This document shows, piece by piece, positions 25,979 to 34,457 of a stretch of 64,000 nucleotides of DNA. Location: assembly GCF_023073915.1 (NCBI RefSeq), contig NZ_JADPKK010000022.1:806001-870000 (forward strand). Direction: 5' to 3'. The DNA is from Bradyrhizobium sp. 149. Lineage in GTDB: Bacteria; Pseudomonadota; Alphaproteobacteria; Rhizobiales; Xanthobacteraceae. The notes beneath the pieces were generated by a model. It was not told the origin of the DNA. It saw nothing but the letters and a program-made list of their open reading frames with translations, and searched no databases. A program made the translations under genes and the position numbers. Each line of letters begins with the position of its first letter. Position 1 is the first letter of the stretch.

Positions 25979-26191
25979 GAAACTCTCCTTCTGATCGCTT
26001 GCTGATCGCTTGCCGACAGAAGGGGAAGCCGCGAACGGCGCGTTTGTTTCCAGAGATGTGCCGCACGAAGCAGTGAAGCTGGGCTCGATATGGACGATCT
26101 GTGAAGTGCGTCACAGCCTGCGCCCGGCGGCTCCGCTAAACAGCCCTCAACGCTCTCAAGAGAGCGAGAAGGCATGGGAGATGTTCCCGTC

Positions 26192-26353
26192 ATGACACAA
26201 AAAGCCGCAGCCGAAATTGTCGCACCGACGCGACGCGAAAAATCCGACCCGCTCGGCATCGCATGTCTTGCGACCATCGGCATCGTGATGCTGGCCTGGA
26301 TCGCTGGCCTGGTGTGGGCCGCGATCGCATTCTTCAGCTGGCTCGTGTCCTGA
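26192..26353 (+). CDS. 53-aa single-pass membrane protein (paralog of 49728-49889)
   Basis: The ATG gives MTQKAAAEIVAPTRREKSDP, then a hydrophobic helix IGIVMLAWIAGLVWAAIAFFSWLV and stop. It has the same length as the GTG-started gene at 49728. The two align through the pattern (G)I(x)MLxWIxxLxWxA...WL. GGGAG lies 11 bases upstream, and a strong hairpin terminator follows. Function unknown. It is probably an inner-membrane microprotein. Confidence 0.6.
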   Translation: MTQKAAAEIVAPTRREKSDPLGIACLATIGIVMLAWIAGLVWAAIAFFSWLVS

Positions 26354-26416
26354 CGCACACGGCCATCCTTCTTTAATCAATTCTCGGCCAGCTGACGGCC
26401 AGCGCCAAAACGAAAA

Positions 26417-26439
26417 GAGGCGGGCCTTTCGCCCGCCTC
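26417..26439. terminator. Bidirectional terminator
   Basis: A perfect 9-bp stem (GAGGCGGGC / GCCCGCCTC) with a 5-base loop. It is flanked by AAAA on the left and followed by CTTCGCTT, and lies between two convergent genes. Confidence 0.75.
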
Positions 26440-26465
26440 TTCGCTTCAGATCTCGCCTGAGGTGC

Positions 26466-27278
26466 TCAGTAACACGCGCGGGGATCAGCCTGCACGTACT
26501 GGCCGCTCGGATAGCGGTAGTAGCAGTTGCCCTCGGCCAGATAGTAGCCGGGACGCGAGGCAGCCGTGGCGCCGGCGATCGCGCCGCTGGCACCGCCGAT
26601 CACGGCACCCGCGGCCGCTCCCGAAGCGTTGCCCGAGATCAGGCCGCCCAAGAGGCCGCCCACGATGGCCCCGCCAAGCGCACTCGCGCCGGGATCGGCC
26701 GGTGGCGGAGGCGGCGGCGGTTCGTAGGCCACGGGAGGCGGCGCCGGGGCATAGGCCACCGGCACGTCGTCGTAATAGTCTTCGGAAATGTAGGCGGGCG
26801 GGCCGTCAATCCGCTGCGGATAATAGTACCGCGCGCCCCCAACATCCCACCACCAGCCGGAGCGGCCGTTGTGGACTTCGTGGCGCCAGCGTCCGCCATC
26901 CCAGGCGAGATGGCCGCGATAGGCCTGTCCGCCCCAATCGCGCACCGGTGCGGGACCCCTGGCGTAATTGCGTCCGGGCGGCGGGCCGCCGACATTGCGC
27001 GGGCTAGGACCTGGACCCCCTGCAAGAGCTGGATTTGCACCCGGACCTCCGCGACCAGGACCGCTGGCCTGAGGCTGGCCGGCAGGCCCGGGCCGGACCG
27101 CCTGCTGCGGCGGCGGACCCTTGCGCACGTTCTGCGGCGGGGTACCCGCGCCCGGCCCGGCCGATGGCTGGGCGGCGTCTCTCGGCGGCCTGGCGTCCTG
27201 AGCCTGCGCCGAGACGGCGAGCAGTGACATGGCCGAAACCAAGGGAATGATGATCTTGATGCGACTGGACGCACTCAT
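26466..27278 (-). CDS. Secreted proline-rich protein with glycine-zipper segment
   Basis: A 270-residue protein. The signal peptide covers the first ~27 residues (ending SAQAQ). A Pro/Gly-rich region follows (residues ~30-110), then a Trp/Tyr-rich region (WDGGRWRHEVHNGRSGWWWD), a PPPPPPP linker, and a glycine-zipper-like stretch (GGAIVGGLLGGLISGNASGAAAGAVIGG) that may insert in the outer membrane. The C-terminus has two cysteines (NCYYRYPSGQYVQADPRACY). It resembles rhizobial YXWGXW/BA14K-like secreted proteins only loosely. Function unknown. Confidence 0.8.
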   Translation of the reverse strand: MSASSRIKIIIPLVSAMSLLAVSAQAQDARPPRDAAQPSAGPGAGTPPQNVRKGPPPQQAVRPGPAGQPQASGPGRGGPGANPALAGGPGPSPRNVGGPPPGRNYARGPAPVRDWGGQAYRGHLAWDGGRWRHEVHNGRSGWWWDVGGARYYYPQRIDGPPAYISEDYYDDVPVAYAPAPPPVAYEPPPPPPPADPGASALGGAIVGGLLGGLISGNASGAAAGAVIGGASGAIAGATAASRPGYYLAEGNCYYRYPSGQYVQADPRACY

Positions 27279-27463
27279 GCGTGTTTGCCCCCCTACTCTC
27301 TCGATTGCCGTCGATGGCCGTGGTGCCCGGCGCGATAGATGATTCGCCTCGCGCTGAGCTGATGCCGGCTGACATGACTGACCTGCTTTGGTCGGCTATG
27401 TCCCATTACAAATGATTAGGATCACGGCATTTTTTCGTCCGCGCGGGGCGCGCTGGAGCGCTT

Positions 27464-27688
27464 CTAGCGGGCCGGCTCGATCACATTGCAGTTGCTTCGC
27501 CCCGACATCAGGCAGTCCTGCATCTTGCTTGCGGAGGTGAGATCGCGGGCGAGCCACCAGCCGACGCCGAGGATCAAAATCGCGATGATCAAACCGGCGA
27601 TGGCGCCGCGGCGGTTGTCACCCGATTGAGCTTTTGGAGGGGATTTGGGCTTCTGGCCCGGTTCGGGCCTAGGTTCGGACTTTGGCAT
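27464..27688 (-). CDS. Small membrane protein, 74 aa
   Basis: Start MPKSEPRPEPGQKPKSPPKA (Pro/Lys-rich cytoplasmic head), then one transmembrane helix GAIAGLIIAILILGVGWWLA, and a short tail with two cysteines (DCLMSGRSNC). The internal ATG is preferred over a frame opening 12 codons earlier. No family is recognised. Confidence 0.7.
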   Translation of the reverse strand: MPKSEPRPEPGQKPKSPPKAQSGDNRRGAIAGLIIAILILGVGWWLARDLTSASKMQDCLMSGRSNCNVIEPAR

Positions 27689-27764
27689 GGCTGACCGATC
27701 ACGGGGGCGAGCGGGCTTTATCACCTCTGCGGCGTGGCGTCACATCCTGCTCAGCTTCTCCCGT

Positions 27765-28001
27765 TCAGCCTCGGGTCGGCCGGATCGCATCCTTGCGCGA
27801 GGTTTCGACCCCCGGGATCGCCTGCTGGCGTCGCGGGGCGCAGGTCGTGAGCACAAACGCGGTCTGGGTGCATTCCCAATCTGCCCCCAGGACGGCACTT
27901 TCGATCGGCTGCGGACGGGCAAGGAGCAGCGTGGCGCCGGCCATGGCTGCTACCGCGACGGCGATTGCGAGCGCTTTCAGGCTCAGTCTTGAGATGGTCA
28001 T
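27765..28001 (-). CDS. Small exported or membrane-anchored protein, 78 aa
   Basis: An N-terminal hydrophobic segment (LKALAIAVAVAAMAGATLLLA) acts as signal or anchor. The mature part has two cysteines (WECTQTAFVLTTCAP) that could form a disulfide. GGAG lies 9 bases before the ATG. It has the same orientation as the 27464 gene but is separated by 76 bp. No family assignment. Confidence 0.65.
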   Translation of the reverse strand: MTISRLSLKALAIAVAVAAMAGATLLLARPQPIESAVLGADWECTQTAFVLTTCAPRRQQAIPGVETSRKDAIRPTRG

Positions 28002-28266
28002 ACCCGTGCTCCGTATCGTATCGGGCGGACGCTAGGCGTCGCTCCGCGTGGCCCCTTATGAGGGACATCACAATTCGGCAGTTTTTCCGGGCTACGAGAG
28101 ATCGTCGGGGCGGCGATTTTTCGTCTACCTGATCGGCTGCGATTATGGGTGGCGTCGCGCCGCGCGGCGATGTAAACGCTTCTGCGTCGCGTTGCGCCTG
28201 CTATGCCCAGCCGACGTACCAACCGAAGTGATGTAGGACCGGAAGCGAGGAAGACAAGGCTCGTCG

Positions 28267-28614
28267 ATGAGTGGATTCAGGGAACCCGGCTTCGCAGACC
28301 GGCAAAAGGCGGCGCAGGACGCACGCAAAAATCTTTTAAACAAATTCAAGTCGCAGCCCGGGCTCGATGATCCCGCGGTCGCGGCGAAGCGTGCCGAGCG
28401 CGAGGCCCTCGCGGCCAAGCGGGCCGAGACGAAGGCTGTGCGCGAGGCGGAGAAGGCTGAGCAGAAGCGCCTTGCAGAAGAGGCTGCCGCGCTCGATGCC
28501 GCGCGGATCGCCCGCGAAGCCGAAGAAGCCATCGCGAAGGCGGCTGAAGCCGAGGCCGAACAAAAGGCCAAGCGAGACGCCCGCTACGCCGCCCGCAAGG
28601 CGAAGCGCAAATAA
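28267..28614 (+). CDS. DUF6481 family protein
   Basis: A 115-residue, highly charged, Ala/Glu/Lys/Arg-rich protein (MSGFREPGFADRQKAAQDAR). A long alpha-helix or coiled coil runs from about residue 35 to the end, which is basic (RYAARKAKRK). It matches the pattern of DUF6481 small proteins common in Bradyrhizobium and relatives. Function unknown. The basic tail could bind nucleic acid. Confidence 0.85.
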   Translation: MSGFREPGFADRQKAAQDARKNLLNKFKSQPGLDDPAVAAKRAEREALAAKRAETKAVREAEKAEQKRLAEEAAALDAARIAREAEEAIAKAAEAEAEQKAKRDARYAARKAKRK

Positions 28615-28752
28615 CATTCGCAAGTCTAACGCTCGCAAGTCACGTTCATTTGAATTCGGACTGAAACATTACTTCCGGGCGGTCCACGTGACCGCCCGGA
28701 ACTTTTGACGCGCTCGTCTGCCTGTCGCAAGCGCCTCCACGACGATGGAAGA

Positions 28753-28995
28753 TCAATTCTTCTTCATCATCCCGTTGTCTTTCTTCATCCCGTCCTTCGA
28801 CATCGTGTCCTTCTTCATGCCGTCGTCCTTGGACATGGTGTCCTTCTTCATGCTTTCCTTGGACATCGTGTCCTTTTTCATCATGCCGTCATCCTTGCCC
28901 ATCTTGTCTTGGGCAAAAGCGGCCGGCGACAGCGCGAGGCCGAGCGAGAGAACGGCCGCCGAGACGCCGAGCGCGTTGCGGGTACGAATGGTCAT
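28753..28995 (-). CDS. Pentapeptide MXKDX repeat protein
   Basis: An 80-residue protein. Signal peptide up to about residue 29 (ALSPAAFA-QDK), followed by repeated M-x-K-D-x units (MGKDDGMMKKDTMSK...). The repeats are visible at DNA level as recurring blocks around GACATCGTGTCCTT between 28760 and 28900. Such proteins are secreted, Met/Lys/Asp-rich and of unknown role; metal binding is sometimes proposed. Confidence 0.85.
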   Translation of the reverse strand: MTIRTRNALGVSAAVLSLGLALSPAAFAQDKMGKDDGMMKKDTMSKESMKKDTMSKDDGMKKDTMSKDGMKKDNGMMKKN

Positions 28996-29312
28996 GACTG
29001 GTCTTCCCTTCGAGATGATGTTTGTCAGCGACGGACGCCGCTATCCGATTTCGACGGATTGCCACGGGCCGTTGTTACGCGGCCGCTGATAAATTTCTGC
29101 GCACTTGCCGCTGTCCTTCGTTCGCCGGATGCAGGAGATCAGGAGTGTGCAACGCAGCATGGTCGGCACTTGCCGCGGCATTCGGTCTCGAACTATCAGA
29201 TGAGAGAACATTGTTTGAAAGACCGGTTAGGATGGGCCTTAGCGCGGTCTCAGGACCAGCCCAAATGACAGCAAACAACAACGCTCCAAAGAAACGTCCA
29301 AGGGATCACACC
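28996..29312. other. Upstream region of the first TRAP operon
   Basis: No ORF with coding character on either strand and no clear palindromic operator. A promoter for the dctP gene probably lies here but is not obvious. Confidence 0.4.
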
Positions 29313-30335
29313 ATGCTCACGCGCCGCCATCTGATCGCGACCGCCGTCGCCGCACCCGCCATTCTCCGTTTCGGTACCGGCACCGCGCATGCCGCGACCA
29401 CGCTGAAGATCTCGCATCAATTCCCGGGCGGCACCGTCGACAAGGGCGATTTCCGCGACCGGCTCTGCCGCATGTTCGCCGCCGAAGTCGCCAAGCGCAG
29501 CAACGGCGACATCGCCGCCGAGATCTATCCGAACTCCTCGCTGATCAAGACCAACGCGCAGTTCTCCGCGATGCGCAAGGGCGCACTCGACATCAGCCTC
29601 TATCCGATGCCCTATGCCGGCGGCGAATTGCCGGAAACCAACATCGGCCTGATGCCGGGCCTCGTCACCACCTACGACCAGGGCATGCGCTGGAAGAAGG
29701 AGCCCGTCGGCAAGGCGCTGACCGACTTCCTCGCCGACAAGGGCATCATCCTGCTCAGCTGGGTCTGGCAGGCCGGCGGCGTCGCCAGCCGCTCCAGGCC
29801 GATCGTGGCCCCCGAAGATGCCAAAGGTCTGAAGGTGCGCGGCGGCTCGCGCGAGATGGACATGGTGCTGCAGACCGCCGGCGCCTCGGTGCTGTCGGTG
29901 CCCTCCAACGAAATCTATGCAGCGATGCAGACCGGTGCCTGCGACGCCGGCATCACCTCCTCGACCAGCCTGATCTCGTTCCGCCTCGAAGAGGTTGCGA
30001 AATCGCTGACGTCGGGCGCAGGCGCGTCCTACTGGTTCATGCTCGAGCCGCTGATGATGTCGAAGGCGATCTTCGACAAGCTGCCGAAGAACCAGCAGGA
30101 CGTCCTGCTCGCGGTCGGCACCGAGCTCGAAGCCTTCGGCCGCAAGGGCGCGCAGGACGACGACGTCGAGGTCACCAAGGTCTACGAGAAGGCCGGCGCC
30201 AAGGTCTCGGCGCTCGATGCCGCCACCGTCGGCAAGTGGCGTGACATCGCCCGCGACACCGCATGGAAGGACTACAGCGCCAAGACCGCGATCTCGGCCA
30301 ACCTGCTCAAGCTCGCGACCGACGTCGCGGCATGA
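29313..30335 (+). CDS. TRAP transporter substrate-binding protein (DctP type)
   Basis: A 340-residue periplasmic protein. The leader contains TRRHLIATAVAAPAIL, a twin-arginine-like signal. The DctP fold is visible in LKISHQFPGGTVDKGD, GDIAAEIYPNSSLIKT, ALDISLYPMPYAGGE, LKVRGGSREMD and SNEIYAAMQTGACDAG. It should capture a carboxylate-type substrate and pass it to the QM membrane components. It is first in a three-gene operon, overlapping the next gene by ATGA. The ligand is not predictable from sequence alone. Confidence 0.92.
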   Translation: MLTRRHLIATAVAAPAILRFGTGTAHAATTLKISHQFPGGTVDKGDFRDRLCRMFAAEVAKRSNGDIAAEIYPNSSLIKTNAQFSAMRKGALDISLYPMPYAGGELPETNIGLMPGLVTTYDQGMRWKKEPVGKALTDFLADKGIILLSWVWQAGGVASRSRPIVAPEDAKGLKVRGGSREMDMVLQTAGASVLSVPSNEIYAAMQTGACDAGITSSTSLISFRLEEVAKSLTSGAGASYWFMLEPLMMSKAIFDKLPKNQQDVLLAVGTELEAFGRKGAQDDDVEVTKVYEKAGAKVSALDAATVGKWRDIARDTAWKDYSAKTAISANLLKLATDVAA

Positions 30336-30886
30336 GCCACGGTCCGCTTCCGGATCGCGACGACCAGGCCAACGCTGCCGCAAGGACCGGCCTTGCGGCG
30401 GCGATCGATCGCGGTCTCACCATCCTCAACAGCATCATCGTCGTGTTCGCCGCGATCGCACTGATCGCGGCCTGCGTCATCCTGAGCTACAGCGTGCTCA
30501 GCCGCGCCTTGTTCCACGCCGCCAACTACTGGCAGGACGAGGCTGCGGTGTTCCTGCTGGTCGGCGCCACCTTCATGACGGCCGCCTACGTGCAGCAGAA
30601 CCGCGGGCACATCGGCATCGAGGCCTTCGTCGGCCTGCTCTCGCCGCTGGCGAACCGGATCAGGCTCTGGCTGGTCGACGCCGTGACGCTTCTGTTCTGC
30701 GCTTTCTTCGCCTGGAAGTCGTGGACGCTGGCGCACGAAGCCTATGTCGACGGCCAGGTCTCGAACTCGATGTGGTCGCCGCCGCTGGCCATCCCCTATT
30801 CGTTGATGGCGCTCGGCATGAGCCTGCTCTGCGTCCAAATCCTCGTGCAGCTTGCGCTGCCTTTCGCTGGAGCCAGGCGTTCATGA
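30332..30886 (+). CDS. TRAP transporter small permease (DctQ type)
   Basis: A 184-residue membrane protein with four hydrophobic helices and the family hallmark YWQDEAAVFLLVGATFMTAAYVQQNRGHIGIE. The start ATG overlaps the dctP stop by 4 bp, and its own stop overlaps the dctM start the same way. A longer frame begins inside dctP and is not used. It forms the transporter with the dctM product. Confidence 0.92.
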   Translation: MSHGPLPDRDDQANAAARTGLAAAIDRGLTILNSIIVVFAAIALIAACVILSYSVLSRALFHAANYWQDEAAVFLLVGATFMTAAYVQQNRGHIGIEAFVGLLSPLANRIRLWLVDAVTLLFCAFFAWKSWTLAHEAYVDGQVSNSMWSPPLAIPYSLMALGMSLLCVQILVQLALPFAGARRS

Positions 30887-32241
30887 GCGTTTTCGGTATC
30901 GGCCTCGCGTACGGGATCGCGACGCTGGTCGTGATGTTTTCGGGCATGCCGATTGCGTTCGCGCTCGGCGCGGTCGCTGTCGTGTTCATGGGCATCTACA
31001 TGCCCGCCGCCTCTCTCGATACGGTGACGCAGAACGTCTACGAGGAAATGGCCTCGATCACGCTGCTGTCGATCCCGCTCTTCATCCTGAAGGGCGCCGC
31101 GATCGGCAAGTCGCGCGCGGGCCAGGATCTCTATTCGGCCCTGCACGCTTGGCTGCACCGCGTGCCCGGCGGCCTCGGCGTCGCCAACGTGTTCGCCTGC
31201 GCGCTGTTTGCGGCGATGGCGGGCTCCTCGCCCGCGACCTGCTCGGCGATCGGCTCGGCCGGCATCCCCGAGATGCGCAAGCGCGGCTATTCCGGCGGCT
31301 TTGCCGCCGGAATCATTGCCGCCGGCGGCACGCTCGGCATCCTGCTGCCGCCGTCGATCACCATGATCCTGTTTGCCGTCGCCGCCGAAAAATCGCTCGG
31401 ACGGCTGTTCCTCGCCGGCATCGGGCCCGGCCTGCTGCTGGTCTCGCTGTTCGGCGCCTACGCCGTGATCCGCTTCCGCCAGGAATATGCCGCGGCCGAA
31501 GCGATCTACAAGAACGGCGGTCCTGAGGCCGCGATCCTCGCCCGCGACGAGTACACGCTGGCGGAACGTTTCAGCGTGCTGCCGCGGGTGATCCCGTTCG
31601 TGCTGCTGCTCACCGGCGTCATGATCGCGCTCTATGGCGGCTACGCAACGCCGTCGGAGACCGCCGGCCTCGGCGGCCTCCTGGCGCTGGCGCTGATCGC
31701 GGCGATCTACAGCGTGTGGCGGCCGAGCGACCTCGCCCCGATCCTGAAGTCGACGATCCGGGAATCGACCATGCTGATGATGATCATCGGCATGTCGCTG
31801 CTCTATTCCTACGTGATGAGCTATCTCCACATCTCGCAATCGGCCGCCGAATCCGTCGTGGCGATGCACCTGCCGCGCTGGGGCCTCTTGTTCGCGATCC
31901 TCGTCATGGTCGTCGTGCTCGGCTTCTTCCTGCCGCCGGTCTCGATCATCCTGATGACGGCGCCGATCATCCTGCCGCCCCTACGCGCCGCCAATTTCGA
32001 CATCATCTGGTTCGGCGTGGTCATGACCATCGTGATGGAAATGGGGCTGATCCATCCACCCGTCGGCCTCAACATCTTCGTCATCCGCAACGTCGCGCCC
32101 GACATCCCCTTGCGCGAAGTGATCTGGGGCACGCTGCCGTTCGTGCTGCTGATGATGGTCGCGGTGCTGCTGCTCTGCTTCGTGCCGGGGATCTCGACCG
32201 CGCTGCCGGATCTGGTGATGGGGCCGGACGGGAGCAGGTAG
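30883..32241 (+). CDS. TRAP transporter large permease (DctM type)
   Basis: A 452-residue polytopic protein, 12 or so helices. Family motifs include GMPIAFALGAVAVVFMG, LLSIPLFILKGAAIGKS, FAAMAGSSPATCSAIGSAGIPEM, GGTLGILLPPSITMI and MGLIHPPVGLNIFV. It is the sodium-coupled translocation subunit of the system encoded with the two preceding genes. The ATG at 30883 overlaps the previous stop. No catabolic enzyme gene follows, so the substrate stays open. Confidence 0.93.
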   Translation: MSVFGIGLAYGIATLVVMFSGMPIAFALGAVAVVFMGIYMPAASLDTVTQNVYEEMASITLLSIPLFILKGAAIGKSRAGQDLYSALHAWLHRVPGGLGVANVFACALFAAMAGSSPATCSAIGSAGIPEMRKRGYSGGFAAGIIAAGGTLGILLPPSITMILFAVAAEKSLGRLFLAGIGPGLLLVSLFGAYAVIRFRQEYAAAEAIYKNGGPEAAILARDEYTLAERFSVLPRVIPFVLLLTGVMIALYGGYATPSETAGLGGLLALALIAAIYSVWRPSDLAPILKSTIRESTMLMMIIGMSLLYSYVMSYLHISQSAAESVVAMHLPRWGLLFAILVMVVVLGFFLPPVSIILMTAPIILPPLRAANFDIIWFGVVMTIVMEMGLIHPPVGLNIFVIRNVAPDIPLREVIWGTLPFVLLMMVAVLLLCFVPGISTALPDLVMGPDGSR

Positions 32242-32259
32242 GGGCAATCACAACTGCCG

Positions 32260-32289
32260 TGGGGTGGGCGAAGCGAAGCGTGCCTACCA
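32260..32289 (-). repeat. Interspersed GC-rich repeat, left copy
   Basis: 30 bp whose reverse complement matches 33547-33576 at 26 of 30 positions. Each copy is itself an imperfect palindrome (GGTGGGC ... GCCTACC). In one frame it reads VGTLRFAHPT, a signature of a common Bradyrhizobium intergenic repeat. The pair flanks the metallopeptidase gene in inverted orientation. Confidence 0.75.
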
Positions 32290-32393
32290 CTCGCGAATGC
32301 AATCGCGGAGGATGGAGTAGACACACAGCCTTTTCGAGTTCGCCTCTAGTGCGCGCCGACAGAGAGAAAGCGCGAGTTTGTGGGAGGTCGAAC

Positions 32394-33424
32394 ATGAAAT
32401 TCGGCACTTTGGAGAGCAGCGATTTTTCGATCATAGAAAACCTGCTCATCCGCAGACGTATCGCGGCTCCAATCCTCACCTCCGAGACCGTGCCGCAAGA
32501 CCTCCATAAATTCTATTCGGAATGGAGCGATTGGGCGGAGGAATGCATCGTTAGTGTGAGGCAGCGCTTAGCCGTCTCTGCAGATGTACGCTTCTGTCTA
32601 ATCGCCACGTCAACACCCAACGCATTCGCTACGCGATCACGAGGCCGCTACTTCGTCGCCGTTCAATTGGCATCATATGGCAGAACCTGTTTCGAAAACT
32701 GCTGCAGTCCACCGAGTTTGTCGCTTACCTAGGCCTCGCTCCGCTGAACGTCGATCAGCTCAATGAGCATTCCCTCACTCTCGCTTCGCTAGCCTTCCGC
32801 TGGATTGTGCTCCACGAACTTGGCCACATAAAAAATGGCCACCTCCATCTATCTGTTCATCGGGCATTCGGCGCCAGTTCCGCGGAGATAATGAGGCATC
32901 GTCCCGGCGAGATCGATCGCAATATGACGAAGCACACACTTGAAATGGATGCCGACACCTTCGCTTGCACGCAACTGTTGCACGAAGTCCGCGCAAATGA
33001 GCACTCGCCGCTCCTTATGGGAGGCACAGCCAAGCTGAAGACGCTCCTTGCAGCGATCTACATTCCACTCCGCTCTTTCGATCGAGGTTCCGCGTCGACC
33101 AAGCAGCTATTCGATTATAGCCATCCCATGGGCATTGTGCGATTTGCCCAGATCGGAGCTTGGTCGCAAGCATACGCAGATAAATTCAACTTTCTGAACC
33201 GCGAGCAATGTAAAGAGCTGTTCGTGCAATGTGTCGCTGCATGCGAGCCGTTGATGCGCGAGAACGGCGCGATCCCCTTTCATCCCGATACCGCAACTTT
33301 TTTCCAAGATTCGTTCGGCCCGTACGGAGAGAAAATATTGGCGCGGTGGGCAAAAATTAGACCTCAGTTAGAGCCGCACCTGCTTGGTGGTAGCTTATAT
33401 CCCGCGCAGGCCGATCCAGCCTAG
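32394..33424 (+). pseudogene. Frame-broken HExxH metallopeptidase-like gene
   Basis: The first part starts at an ATG with a strong GGGAGG (MKFGTLESSDFSIIENLLIR) and runs through PNAFATRSRGRYFVAVQL. The second part, in another frame, continues IIWQNLFRKLLQSTEFVAYLG, then the zinc motif HELGH and EMDADTFACTQLL. One missing base near 32669 (a GG run) would join them into 343 residues. HExxH with a downstream ExxxD fits gluzincin-like peptidases. Base composition is visibly more A/T-rich than the neighbours, and inverted repeats flank the gene. It could be a true pseudogene, a sequencing indel or, less likely, programmed frameshifting. Confidence 0.65.
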
Positions 33425-33546
33425 AGTTTGTGGCGCGGTATTGGCCGCGAGCGCAAAGGCGCCTCTCTTCGGGTCCTCACATTGAGACTTTGGGGTGGGA
33501 AGAAGCGCAAAGACGTGCTGACCATCTATCGCATTCGATGAAGACG

Positions 33547-33576
33547 TGGTGGGCACGCTTCGCTTTGCCTACCCTA
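33547..33576 (+). repeat. Interspersed GC-rich repeat, right copy
   Basis: Inverted partner of 32260-32289. Its last three bases form the stop codon of the GntR gene on the minus strand, so insertion or retention of the repeat touches the end of that gene. Confidence 0.75.
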
Positions 33577-34266
33577 CAATTTCTCCTTGCGCCGTGACTT
33601 CGGCGCCATCGTGCTGCCAGCGACGACCTGCAACAGATCCTTGCGCACGGCCTCGATATGTCGTTCCAGGAAGCGGCAGGCCTCCTCGACCTTCTGCGCG
33701 CGGCAGAGCGCGATCAGATGGGCGTGCTCCTTCTCGGCAGTCCCCATCGCCTTGGTGTTGGAGAGCTGAAGCCGCGTATAGCGATCGCTGGTCTGGAGCA
33801 GCGACAACACGATGGCGCGGGTGCGGGGCTGCGGTGCGTGAACGTAAAGCGCCATATGGAAGTCGGCGTTGAGCTGCCCCCATTCGCTGACGTTGCGGGC
33901 CTTGATCGCCTTCTCGAAGCGCTTGTGGATGTCGTCGAGCCCCTCGAAATCCTCCGCCGTGAATCGGGGGGCCGAGTGTGCCAGCAACCGCGGCTCCAGG
34001 ATCCGGCGCAGGTCGAAGACGTCGTTGATCTCGTCCAGCGACAGCTCCGAGACGATGGCGCCTTTCTGCGGAACGATCCGCACCAGGCCCTCCGCTTCGA
34101 GCTGAAACAGCGCCTCGCGCACGGGGATACGGCTGACGCCATAGGCTTCGCCAAGCGCATCCTGGCGCAATTGCGATCCGGCAGGATAAGTCCCGTCGAG
34201 GATTGCTTGCCGGAGCTGGTCGACGATCGCAGCCGACAGGGTGCGATGCTTTAGAGGCGCTTTCAT
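33574..34266 (-). CDS. GntR-family (FCD) transcriptional regulator
   Basis: A 230-residue regulator. The N-terminal winged helix (LRQAILDGTYPAGSQLRQDALGEAYGVSRIPVREAL) is followed by an FCD ligand-binding domain whose metal-binding His and Asp positions fit (NADFHMALYVHA, ...EKEHAHLIALC). It is divergent from the TRAP/DapA operon and most likely represses it from the palindrome at 34398-34414. The ATG at 34266 (MKAPLKHRTLS) is preferred. An alternative ATG at 34320 would add 18 residues. Confidence 0.9.
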   Translation of the reverse strand: MKAPLKHRTLSAAIVDQLRQAILDGTYPAGSQLRQDALGEAYGVSRIPVREALFQLEAEGLVRIVPQKGAIVSELSLDEINDVFDLRRILEPRLLAHSAPRFTAEDFEGLDDIHKRFEKAIKARNVSEWGQLNADFHMALYVHAPQPRTRAIVLSLLQTSDRYTRLQLSNTKAMGTAEKEHAHLIALCRAQKVEEACRFLERHIEAVRKDLLQVVAGSTMAPKSRRKEKL

Positions 34267-34385
34267 CCGATCTTCCGTCCCTTCCCGACTCGGCCGGCCG
34301 GAACGGTCCCTGTCTTGCATGTTGAGGTCATTTCCGTTCCCGCAAAAAGCGCGTGCCCCGCCTTCGACGCAGGGCGCAATTCCAT

Positions 34386-34413
34386 TTGACAGCCAAAATG
34401 TATAAATTATACA
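34386..34413 (+). promoter_or_regulatory. Sigma-70-type promoter of the second TRAP operon
   Basis: A perfect TTGACA (34386-34391) and TATACA (34408-34413) are 16 bases apart, 45 bp before the DctQ start. The -10 lies within the right arm of the operator palindrome. Confidence 0.75.
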
Positions 34414-34414
34414 T
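34398..34414. promoter_or_regulatory. Palindromic operator, probable GntR-FCD site
   Basis: ATGTATAAATTATACAT has two perfect 8-base arms around one central base and covers the spacer and -10 of the promoter. GntR/FCD regulators commonly bind GTATAC-like palindromes, so the divergent GntR product is the natural candidate. Repression by blocking RNA polymerase is inferred. Confidence 0.7.
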
Positions 34415-34457
34415 TCGGCCATCGCACGACAAATCTTGCGGGCAATGGGGCCTCTTC

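Noticed and set aside
30263..30331. Longer N-terminus for the first DctQ protein
   Set aside because: It would overlap dctP by 73 bp and lacks a ribosome site. The ATGA overlap at 30332 explains the start.
34398..34457. Earlier ATG for the second DctQ gene (MYKLYIRPSH...)
   Set aside because: That ATG is the first three bases of the operator palindrome and overlaps the promoter -10 region.
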